Positions 54,344-62,168 of a stretch of 64,000 bases of DNA are shown here, in pieces; within the stretch, counting starts at the first letter, position 1; each line of letters opens with the position of its first letter. The stretch covers positions 2,677,754-2,741,753 of the forward strand of contig NZ_CP073100.1 in assembly GCF_018137965.1 (NCBI RefSeq), read 5' to 3'. Under the pieces are notes generated by a model. The model ran no database searches. It saw only the letters and a program-made list of their open reading frames with translations, and had not been told where the DNA came from. The position numbers were made by a program, and so were the translations under genes. Source of the stretch: Luteolibacter ambystomatis (GTDB lineage: Bacteria; Verrucomicrobiota; Verrucomicrobiia; Verrucomicrobiales; Akkermansiaceae).

Positions 54344-55618
54344 ATGAAGAACCTTCCACCCTTCGTTCTGCCTGTTTCATCCGCCGTGTTGTTCGGCATC
54401 GGTGGCTTCATTGCCGGTCATGGCTCCTCACCGCTAACAAACAATGCCGGAGTTCCCTCGTTGAAAGACGGACCGTCCACCACCAACGGCCGCAACAGCT
54501 CCCGCGGAGCAGGTTCTGGCGGGGATGACATGGCCGCCGCCCCGCGCGGCGGCAAAGCCCGCCAATCTCTGGCGAAGCTGGACCGGGGACAGCTCCAGGG
54601 CCGGATATCGGACCTGATGCACGGCCCGGACCGGGCGCGCGCGTGGCTGGACTTCGTGGACAGCTTGGAGCCGGGACAATTCGCGGATGTGGTGGCGGAC
54701 TTCCGCGCCATGGGCATGTCCGGCACGAATCTCTCCGAATACGCCATGCTGCTGTCCGCCTGGGCAAAGCACGATCCACTGGCCGCGCTCGATTTCGCGG
54801 AGAAGAACACCGGCAACGCCTTCGCCCGCCAGACCATCCTCTCCACTTGGGCGAACTCCGATCTCAATGGCGCGATGGCATGGGCCAACAGTCATTTCCA
54901 AGGTCCACCGGACCAGGGCAATCCGTGGATGGTCGGCGTGATCCGTGGCATTGCGGCCGGCGATCCAGCCCGGGCCTCCCAGCTCATGCAGGAGATGCCG
55001 TTTTCCCGCGAGCGTGGCGACGCCCTCGTCTCGCTGGTGCCCACGGTGATGGCACAGGGACCGGACGCGGCGATGGCGTGGGCGGACAATCTCCGGGACC
55101 CCTCGCTGCGGGATCGCGCGATGCGTGAGATCGCCCCGCGTCTGGCGGAGAAGGACCCGCGCACCGCCGCCAACTGGCTGACCGCGGCGAACACCCCGGA
55201 CGCGGCCAATACCATGGACGACGTGATGACGGCGTGGATGAAAGGTAATCCTTCCGAAGCCACCGGCTACTATGAAACCCTGCCTGCCGGTGACCTGCGC
55301 CGGGAGGCGCTGAGCAGCGTGATCGCCTCGATGGCTTCCAGCGATCCGAACCAGGCGATGACCTTCCTGAACAACCACCGCGGCGAAGCGACGGACGCCA
55401 TTTACGAGGAGTTTGTCTGGAATTCCGCCCGCAGCCAACCGGAGCTGGCCGCCAGCCAGATCGCGAACATCCAGGACCCGCAGAACCGCGACCGCACCTA
55501 CATGAAAATGATCGGCAAGTGGATGAAGCGCGATCCCCAGGCCGCCCAACAGTATCTGAACAGCGGAGCGGTGCCCGCCGGTGTCGTGCAGCAGTTCCAG
55601 CAGCCCAATGGCGGCTGA
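54344..55618 (+). CDS. secreted helical-repeat protein
   Basis: 424 aa from ATG 54344 (MKNLPPFVLPVSSAVL). After a hydrophobic leader, a Ser/Gly-rich stretch is followed by ~35-residue repeats of the kind AKHDPLAALDFAEKN, NSDLNGAMAWANSHF, GPDAAMAWADNLRD, MKGNPSEATGYYETLP. These resemble TPR/Sel1-like solenoids found in Verrucomicrobiota. Unknown function; likely in the same unit as the beta-propeller gene 71 bp upstream. Confidence 0.75.
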   Translation: MKNLPPFVLPVSSAVLFGIGGFIAGHGSSPLTNNAGVPSLKDGPSTTNGRNSSRGAGSGGDDMAAAPRGGKARQSLAKLDRGQLQGRISDLMHGPDRARAWLDFVDSLEPGQFADVVADFRAMGMSGTNLSEYAMLLSAWAKHDPLAALDFAEKNTGNAFARQTILSTWANSDLNGAMAWANSHFQGPPDQGNPWMVGVIRGIAAGDPARASQLMQEMPFSRERGDALVSLVPTVMAQGPDAAMAWADNLRDPSLRDRAMREIAPRLAEKDPRTAANWLTAANTPDAANTMDDVMTAWMKGNPSEATGYYETLPAGDLRREALSSVIASMASSDPNQAMTFLNNHRGEATDAIYEEFVWNSARSQPELAASQIANIQDPQNRDRTYMKMIGKWMKRDPQAAQQYLNSGAVPAGVVQQFQQPNGG

Positions 55619-55733
55619 GACGTTTTCCGGTCACACCGGAAACATTCCGGGATCATGGGCGTATTGAAGACTGAATTTGTGGCAATTTGACCGAAATTGC
55701 CCGATTTCATGCAACTTCGTTCAACCGTCCATC

Positions 55734-57227
55734 ATGTATCCACGCACTGCCTTCCTCTTTTCCTGCCTGCTCATCCACTCCGCAGCCGCCGCGGAAGCCC
55801 CGCTCCACCGTGCCGAGGCGGAGCGGTTGGCCGGGCAGCCTTACGCTCCCGGCTGGACCCCGCCCACGGAGTTCACCAAGGCGCTCACCTATGACCAGAT
55901 GCGCGGCATCCACATCAAGCGCCAGGGGTGGCTCTTCAATGACTCCCAGGTGCAGGTGGAGCCGCTGCTGGCCGGCAGCTTCAACAGCAAGGGACTGCGG
56001 ATCGGCCTTCTGGAAGGGGGCGAAGTACGAGAGGTGCCGTTTTCCGCCGCGCTCTTCGAATTCCCGTCCGGGATGGCCGCCCCACAGGACAAGGACCTGT
56101 CCGGCTTCAAGGGCTTCCGCGTGCATGGCGCACCTCGCACCGGGGCCAATTCCTACGAGCAATTCAGCTTCGGCGGCGCGAGCTACTTCCGCGGCCATCC
56201 GGAGGGCTTCAACTACGGGCTGAGCGCGCGCGGGCTGATCCTGCGGCGCGATGGCAAGGAGGAGTTCCCGATGTTCGAGCGCTTCGTCTTCGAGAAGCCG
56301 GAGGACGGAAGCTCCGTGATGGTCTGGCACGCGCTGCTGAACGGCCCGTCCGCCACCGGTGCCTTCCGCTTCACCAGCCGCCCGGGAAATCCGCATGTGA
56401 TGGAGATCCAGGCGGACCTGTTCCCGCGCTCGGGTGTGGCGTGGAGCGATCTCGGCGTGGGCCTCGCCGGGTTTTCTTCGATGTACTGGTTCAGCCCCGC
56501 GGACGCGCGCCGCACGGCGGATTTCCGCGGCCGGGTTCATGATTCCGAGGCACTGGCGATCGATGCGGAGGATGGCTCACGGCTGTGGCGGGTGCTGGGA
56601 AATCCGGCGAAGGTGCGCACCAGCGTGTTTCCGGTGCATGGCCTGCGCGGCTTCGGGCTGGTGCAGCGCGACCGGACCTTCGATGCCTATCAGGACGATA
56701 CGGCGCGCTACGAACGCCGGACTTCCGCCTGGGTGGAGCCGCAGGAGGGCATGACCGCCGGAGAGGTGAAGCTGGTGGAGATCCCCACCCGCGGCGAGTA
56801 TGACGACAACATCGTGGCCTCTTTCACACCGGAGCTGCCCGCCGGTTCCCGCGAGCCGCTGCATGTCGCCTACCGCCTGCTGTGGTGCGAGGACGCACCC
56901 GCCGCCAAGGGGCCGCGGGTGGTGCAGACACGCACCGGCCGCCTGCCGGACAAGTCCGGGATCACGCTGCTGGCGGTCGATTTCGCCACCAGCCTGCCGG
57001 TCGCATCCCTGAAGCCGGAGGTGGAACTGCCTGCCGGAGTGGAGCAGCGTTTCACCTACCTCAAGGCAATGCCGGACGGGAAAACGGTGCGGCTCCACCT
57101 GGGCGTGGTGCCGAAGGCGGGTGAAGCCACCACCGGCGAGATCCGCGCGGGCCTCCTCCATGATGGCACCCGCACCGGCGAAACCTGGGCCTATCCCTGG
57201 ACCGGTGGAGTCGAGGCGGCCCCATAG
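55734..57227 (+). CDS. opgG: glucan biosynthesis protein G (periplasmic OpgG/MdoG)
   Basis: 497 aa with a signal peptide. The MdoG fold spans most of the chain: PPTEFTKALTYDQMRGIHIK near the start, PRTGANSYEQFSFGGASYFR, and YRLLWCEDAPAAKGPRVVQT late. It is involved in periplasmic osmoregulated glucan backbone modification; opgH, the usual partner glycosyltransferase, is not in the window. Start ATG 55734 is preferred to 55677 for the signal peptide. Confidence 0.88.
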   Translation: MYPRTAFLFSCLLIHSAAAAEAPLHRAEAERLAGQPYAPGWTPPTEFTKALTYDQMRGIHIKRQGWLFNDSQVQVEPLLAGSFNSKGLRIGLLEGGEVREVPFSAALFEFPSGMAAPQDKDLSGFKGFRVHGAPRTGANSYEQFSFGGASYFRGHPEGFNYGLSARGLILRRDGKEEFPMFERFVFEKPEDGSSVMVWHALLNGPSATGAFRFTSRPGNPHVMEIQADLFPRSGVAWSDLGVGLAGFSSMYWFSPADARRTADFRGRVHDSEALAIDAEDGSRLWRVLGNPAKVRTSVFPVHGLRGFGLVQRDRTFDAYQDDTARYERRTSAWVEPQEGMTAGEVKLVEIPTRGEYDDNIVASFTPELPAGSREPLHVAYRLLWCEDAPAAKGPRVVQTRTGRLPDKSGITLLAVDFATSLPVASLKPEVELPAGVEQRFTYLKAMPDGKTVRLHLGVVPKAGEATTGEIRAGLLHDGTRTGETWAYPWTGGVEAAP

Positions 57228-57291
57228 TCCGCACGAAAGAGCCTTTTGGTGGTCACACCGGCGTCCCTGGTGAAATGATGTGGTGTAACCT

Positions 57292-58791
57292 ATGCATCGA
57301 ATGAAGTTTCCGTTTCTCCCCGCCCTCCTTCTGGCCTCCGCCCCGCTCGCGCACGCCGCGCCACCGAACGTGGTGATCCTCTATGCCGATGACCTCGGCT
57401 ATGGTGACATCTCATGCAATGGTGCCACCGCCGTGCGGACGCCGAACATCGACCGGCTCGCGAAGGAAGGCCTGAAGTTCCGTGCGGGCTACGCCACGGC
57501 CTCCACCTGCACGCCCTCGCGCTTCTCGCTGATGACCGGGAAATATCCCTTCCGCCAGAACGGTACCGGCATTCTCCCCGGAGACGCGGCGCTGATCATC
57601 CCCACCGGCCAACCCACCCTGCCCTCCGTGCTGAAAGCCGCGGGCTACCGCACCGCCGCCGTGGGCAAGTGGCACCTCGGCCTCGGCGGCAAGGGCGGCA
57701 TCGATTGGAACAAGCCCGTCTCGCCCGGCCCGAACCAGGTCGGCTTCGACCACTCCTTCATCATGCCCGCCACCGCCGACCGCGTGCCGTGCGTCTATAT
57801 GGAGGATGGCAGGGTGGTGGGTCTCGATCCCGCCGATCCGATCAAGGTGTCCTACCGGCACCGGCTGGAAGGCGAGGCTCCGCCGCTCGAAAAGGACCAG
57901 CGCAAGGTACAGTCCGATCCGCAGCACAGCATGGGCTTCGTCAATGGCGTGGGCCGCATCGGTCACATGACCGGTGGCACGAAGGCGCTGTGGAAGGACG
58001 AGGACATGTCCGCCACCTTCTGCAAGCAGGCGGTCGACTTCATCCGCGCCTCGAAGGACAAGCCGTTCTTTCTCTACTATGCCTGCCATAATATCCACGT
58101 CCCCCGCGTGCCCGGCCCGCAGTTCGTGGGAAAAACCTCCATGGGTCCGCGCGGCGATTCCATCGTGGAGGCGGACTGGCAGGTCGGCGAAGTCCTGCGC
58201 GTGCTGGACGAGCTGAAGCTGGCGGACAACACGCTGGTGATCCTCTCCAGCGACAACGGCCCCGTCGTCAACGACGGCTACCTCGACCAATCCGTGGTGA
58301 AGCTGGGCGATCACAAGCCTGCGGGCCCGTGGCGCGGTGGCAAGTATTCGAATTACGAAGGCGGCACCCGCGTCCCCTTCCTCGTGCGCCTGCCCGGCAG
58401 GGTGAAGCCCGGCACCACCAGCGATGCGATGGTGAGCCAGGTGGATCTGGCACGCAGCCTCGCGAAGCTCGCGGGCGCATCCGTGGCAGCGGACGCCTTC
58501 CCGGACAGCAAGGACGTGCTCCCGGCGCTGCTGGGCGAGAGCCCCACCGGCCGCGAGGAGATCGTCGGCCTCGGCAGCCAGGTCACGCTGCGCAGGGGCA
58601 GTTGGAAATACATTCCCGCCACCGGTGGCAAAAAAGCCTCCACCCCCGATCAACTCTACGATCTCGCCACCGATCCCGGCGAGAAGACCAACCTCGCAGC
58701 CACCAAGCCTGAAGAGATCAAACAACTCGCAGCACGGTTGAAGGAAATCACCAGCAAGGTGACGCCCCGCGAGCCGGTCACGGAAGAGTGA
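57292..58791 (+). CDS. sulfatase (formylglycine type), exported
   Basis: 499 aa. Signal peptide (FPFLPALLLASAPLAHA). The sulfatase core: NVVILYADDLGYGDI (metal Asp), the formylglycine motif C73-T-P-S-R, GYRTAAVGKWHLGL, and DNTLVILSSDNGPV. Arylsulfatase family; S1 in most classifications. Polysaccharide desulfation is plausible next to a secreted glucan protein, but the subfamily cannot be set by eye. Starts at ATG 57292 or 57301. Confidence 0.92.
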   Translation: MHRMKFPFLPALLLASAPLAHAAPPNVVILYADDLGYGDISCNGATAVRTPNIDRLAKEGLKFRAGYATASTCTPSRFSLMTGKYPFRQNGTGILPGDAALIIPTGQPTLPSVLKAAGYRTAAVGKWHLGLGGKGGIDWNKPVSPGPNQVGFDHSFIMPATADRVPCVYMEDGRVVGLDPADPIKVSYRHRLEGEAPPLEKDQRKVQSDPQHSMGFVNGVGRIGHMTGGTKALWKDEDMSATFCKQAVDFIRASKDKPFFLYYACHNIHVPRVPGPQFVGKTSMGPRGDSIVEADWQVGEVLRVLDELKLADNTLVILSSDNGPVVNDGYLDQSVVKLGDHKPAGPWRGGKYSNYEGGTRVPFLVRLPGRVKPGTTSDAMVSQVDLARSLAKLAGASVAADAFPDSKDVLPALLGESPTGREEIVGLGSQVTLRRGSWKYIPATGGKKASTPDQLYDLATDPGEKTNLAATKPEEIKQLAARLKEITSKVTPREPVTEE

Positions 58792-59061
58792 TTTTCCCTT
58801 TCCCGCAAGGGAGGCTCCGGCGGCATGCGGCCGTCTCATTGCACGAATTGTCGGAGTGGCGTGACACCCACTCCCGGCCGCGTGCCCGCCGGATGAATCC
58901 CCGCATGAAGCCAGGAGTGTTCCGATCGCCGAGGCCCTTGCCGTGATGCCCCGGGATGCGCTCCCCGGGGGCGCAGACCTACCCACTTGGGTGATTCCCA
59001 AACCGGAGGACGACAGGTAGGATTCCACCGCCCTGTCGGAAAAACCCGTTTCCCAAAACCC

Positions 59062-59352
59062 ATGGCCCGCAAGACCCAATTCCGCATCGACCACACCCAG
59101 GACGGCTGGCGGGTCGATGTGCCTTCGAATCTTTCCTCGACCGGCAAGCGGGAACGCCTGTTCTTCGGCAGCCGCGAGCAGGCTTCCTACTATGCACACC
59201 GTATGAAGCTGCATCCGGATCTCGCGGACGACAGCCATCTGGCGGTCGAGGCCGCGCGCGCGTTGAGCTACCTGGAGCCATTCGGCCTGTCGTTGGATGA
59301 AGCGGTGGGAATGGTGGTTGAACGGCTGCGCGGCCGCGCTCTTCCATCGTAG
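59062..59352 (+). CDS. orphan integrase-type N-terminal (arm-binding) domain protein
   Basis: 96 aa from ATG 59062 (MARKTQFRIDHTQDGWRVDV). It aligns along its whole length with the first part of the integrase at 13.4-14.5 kb: shared WRVDVPSNLSSTGKRE/WQVDVPASLSDSGKRE, then F.SR..A..Y, and a following helical segment. It ends where the integrase catalytic region would begin, at a REPIN-like element. It may be a remnant of an old integrase or a small DNA-binding protein recruited from one. Confidence 0.6.
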   Translation: MARKTQFRIDHTQDGWRVDVPSNLSSTGKRERLFFGSREQASYYAHRMKLHPDLADDSHLAVEAARALSYLEPFGLSLDEAVGMVVERLRGRALPS

Positions 59353-59502
59353 CCGGAGTCGTGAGACTTCGGGCCGGGCCCATTCGCCATGACCCGCGCA
59401 GGAACGGTCCACCATCGGAATCGGTGAAGCACGCGTCATCACAACGCAACCATGGGGATCGTGGAAAATCCACCCAGCCCGAAGTCTCACGACATCGGCT
59501 AC
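59349..59502. repeat. GTAGCC...GGCTAC inverted-repeat element (REPIN-like), copy 2
   Basis: Left arm GTAGCCGGAGTCGTGAGACT TCGGG..., right arm on the reverse strand GTAGCCGATGTCGTGAGACT TCGGGCTGGGTG, ~125 bp apart. Its left end coincides with the stop codon of the orphan arm-domain gene. Confidence 0.85.
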
Positions 59503-59514
59503 AAGAAGCGGAAC

Positions 59515-60645
59515 CTACCCCCTGTTCGCATTCCGGTACTCCTTCGGCGTGATGCCGAACTTCTTCCGGAAATGGCTGACCAGGGCGCTCGCGGTGCGGA
59601 AGCCGGAGCGCTCCGCCACTTCCTGCAGCGACAACGAGGACGACGTCAGCAACCGCTGTGCGAGATCCGTGTGCGCGCGCCAGATTTCATCGTGAAGCGT
59701 GGCACCCACCAGCAGGTTGAAGCGCCCTTCCAACGAACGCCGTGAGATCGTGGTGGCCGCCACGACGTCTCCGGCCTTGATCGTTTCCGAGGCGTGGTCG
59801 CGGATGAAGCGCAGCGCCTTCGCCACATCCTCGTCCTCGAAGGCATACACGTCCGTCGAGCGCCGCTCGACCACGAAGGCGGGCGGAATGAGATGCGGTT
59901 CCTTCGGCGCGGCCTCGCCTTGCAGCACCCGGTCCAGCCATTGCGCGGCCTCGTAGCCGCGGCGCTCCAGATCGATGTCCAGACTGGAGAGCGTGGGCGA
60001 GCACAGGTCGCAGAGCTGGGAGTAGTCCCCCACCCCGAGCACCGCGACTTCCTCCGGCACCTTGAAGCCGCGCTGCCAGCAGGCCTCCAGTACCATCGCG
60101 CCGATGCGGTCGGTGGAACTCAGCACCGCCAGCGGACGGGGCAGGTTGCCGAGCCAGGCGGCCAGTTCGTCATCGGCATCGCTGGTGATCGACAGCGTGG
60201 CCAGCGAGGTGGAATCCGTGCCGTGGATCACCTCCGCGAAGCCGCGGCCGCGGTCGAAGGAGAAGCGCGTGTTGTCGCGGTTGCGCACGAAGGCGAACGA
60301 CTTGAAACCTCGGGAAAGAAGGAACTTCGCCGCCATCCGGCCGATCTCCAGGTCATCCGGCACCACGTTGATGAACGCCGGATCGATGAGGCGCGAGGTC
60401 ACGTTGACGATCGGCAGCTTGCGGGTCTTCGCGGCCTCGGCGAAGCGCGGCTCCACCGCCGTGCAAATGATGCCATCGCCCTGCCAGGAGCCGACCAGCT
60501 CGGCGAGCTCCTTGCGCTCGCGGTCGAAGAAGGCCATCCGCCAGTCCGGCTTGCGCGAGGCGTAGCGGCTGATGCCGGTGAGAATCTTGTTCCCGTAGCC
60601 GCTCAACGACTCCACCATCAGTCCAATGTGACGATAACCTGCCAT
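59515..60645 (-). CDS. XylR-type regulator: LacI-like sugar-sensor fused to AraC HTH
   Basis: 376 aa from ATG 60645 (MAGYRHIGLMVESLSGYGNK). Residues ~1-265 form the LacI/periplasmic-binding sensor (RHIGLMVES, GIICTAVEPRFAEAAKTRKL, AVLSSTDRIGAMVLEACWQR, VAVLGVGDYSQLCDLCSPTL). The C-terminal ~100 residues carry two AraC helix-turn-helix motifs (VVAATTISRRSLEGRFNLLV, SLQEVAERSGFRTASALVSH). It is E. coli XylR-like, so a sugar or sugar acid is the likely ligand. It is divergent from the MFS transporter it probably controls. ATGs at 60672 and 60729 are less likely. Confidence 0.88.
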   Translation of the reverse strand: MAGYRHIGLMVESLSGYGNKILTGISRYASRKPDWRMAFFDRERKELAELVGSWQGDGIICTAVEPRFAEAAKTRKLPIVNVTSRLIDPAFINVVPDDLEIGRMAAKFLLSRGFKSFAFVRNRDNTRFSFDRGRGFAEVIHGTDSTSLATLSITSDADDELAAWLGNLPRPLAVLSSTDRIGAMVLEACWQRGFKVPEEVAVLGVGDYSQLCDLCSPTLSSLDIDLERRGYEAAQWLDRVLQGEAAPKEPHLIPPAFVVERRSTDVYAFEDEDVAKALRFIRDHASETIKAGDVVAATTISRRSLEGRFNLLVGATLHDEIWRAHTDLAQRLLTSSSLSLQEVAERSGFRTASALVSHFRKKFGITPKEYRNANRG

Positions 60646-60802
60646 GCGCACGGGCAGGTTCCTTCGCATGCGCAGTGTTGTAAACGCATAATGCGACCTG
60701 CGGCACTTCACGGCAACATTACTGCTCAAATCAGAAAATAAATTACTCTATTACGCAGTTTCCTATTGAGAACCGCGTTTCATCCGCTACGTTTCCTCCG
60801 TC
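60646..60802. promoter_or_regulatory. divergent control region with CGCAT/ATGCG palindromes
   Basis: CGCATAATGCG (60687-60697) and CGCATGCG (~60668-60675) are palindromic. Between them and the MFS gene lies an AT-rich stretch (AAATAAATTACTC) that could be its promoter. These are candidate operators for the XylR-like protein. Confidence 0.5.
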
Positions 60803-62152
60803 ATGCCGACATCGTGGTCAGGGAAAATCCGTGGATTGAGGTGGTGGATTGTCGTCATCGTCTTCCTCGCCGCGGTGCTGAACTACGTGGACCGGCAGGT
60901 GCTTTCCGCGCTGGCTCCGACCATCCAGCACGACCTCGGCATGGACGACCGCGCCTATGCGGACCTGGTGAATCTCTTCCTCGTCGCCTACACCATCGCC
61001 TACCTGATCTCCGGGAAGCTGGTGGACAAGCTGGGCACGCGCGGCGGCGCGGCCTTGTTCGTGATCTGGTGGTCGCTGGCGAATGTCGCGACCACGTTCG
61101 TGCAGGGCGTGCGTTCGCTGGGCGCGTGCCGGTTCATGCTCGGACTGGGAGAGGCCGGAGTGTGGCCCGCAGCCTCGAAGGCGGTGTCCGAGTGGTTCCC
61201 CGCAAAGGAACGCGCCACCGCGATCGGCCTCTACACCATGGGCGCCACGGTGGGAGCCACACTCGCGCCATCGATCGTGATCCCGCTTTCCAAATGGACG
61301 CTGCCGGGCCTCGGCGAGGGCTGGCGCACCGCGTTTCTCATCACCGGCATCGCGGGCTTCGCATGGCTGGTGCCGTGGCTGCTGCTGTATCGCAAGCCAC
61401 GTGAGAGCCGCTTCATTTCCGCCGAAGAGCTTTCGCTGATCGAGGAAGACGCGGGCGCGGAGAACACCGGAGCCGCGTGGACGTGGAAGCAGGTGCTGAC
61501 CTACCGCCCGGTGTGGCTGCTGCTGCTCGGCCGCCTGCTCACCGATCCCATCTGGTATTTCTTCCAATTCTGGTTCGCCAAGTATCTGCACGATGGCCGC
61601 GGCGTGAGCCAGGACGCGCTGACGATGACATGGATGATCTATGCCGCCGCGGGTGTGGGTTCGCTGACAGGCGGCTGGCTGTCCGGTCTCGGCGTGAAGA
61701 GCGTGGGTGCTCCGGCCTCACGGCTGCGGGTGATGCTCGGCTGCGCGCTGCTGATGCCGGTGGCGTGGTTCATTCCACAGGCATCCAGTGTGGCGGGCGT
61801 GATGACGCTGGCCGTATGCGCGGTGATCCTTTCGCTGGCGTGGCTCACGAACATCACCGCGCTGGTGGTGGACCTGGTGCCAAAGCATTCCGTGGCCACC
61901 GTCTTCAGCGTGGTCGCCGCTGGCAGCACGCTCGGTGGCGTGCTCATGAACTCCGTGGTCGCCACGATGGTGGCCGGACCTTCCACAAAACCCGCAGGCT
62001 TCCTCGATGAAGCCCTGCGGACGGTTTGCGGACCGCTGCTGCGCTCGGTCGAGGGCCGCGGTTATGCGCCGTGGTTCACGGTGATGGCGGTGCTGCCGCT
62101 GCTCGCCTTTCTCATTCTCCGCGGTGGCGGCCTGCTGCGCCGCCGCGCCTGA
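60803..62152 (+). CDS. MFS transporter (anion:cation symporter-like)
   Basis: 449 aa. Twelve hydrophobic spans are visible. The first loop WIVVIVFLAAVLNYVDRQVL, FLVAYTIAYLISGKLVDKLG and LGLGEAGVWPAASKAVSEWF fit the ACS-family (ExuT/GudP-like) MFS. These take up hexuronates or sugar acids by proton symport, but the substrate here is not known. Divergent from the XylR-like regulator, followed by the FAD enzyme 16 bp downstream, suggesting one operon. Confidence 0.88.
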   Translation: MPTSWSGKIRGLRWWIVVIVFLAAVLNYVDRQVLSALAPTIQHDLGMDDRAYADLVNLFLVAYTIAYLISGKLVDKLGTRGGAALFVIWWSLANVATTFVQGVRSLGACRFMLGLGEAGVWPAASKAVSEWFPAKERATAIGLYTMGATVGATLAPSIVIPLSKWTLPGLGEGWRTAFLITGIAGFAWLVPWLLLYRKPRESRFISAEELSLIEEDAGAENTGAAWTWKQVLTYRPVWLLLLGRLLTDPIWYFFQFWFAKYLHDGRGVSQDALTMTWMIYAAAGVGSLTGGWLSGLGVKSVGAPASRLRVMLGCALLMPVAWFIPQASSVAGVMTLAVCAVILSLAWLTNITALVVDLVPKHSVATVFSVVAAGSTLGGVLMNSVVATMVAGPSTKPAGFLDEALRTVCGPLLRSVEGRGYAPWFTVMAVLPLLAFLILRGGGLLRRRA

Positions 62153-62168
62153 TTTTGCTGCGATTGTC

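Noticed and set aside
57412..59490. 692-codon minus-strand frame
   Set aside because: Antisense of the sulfatase, with no motif of its own.
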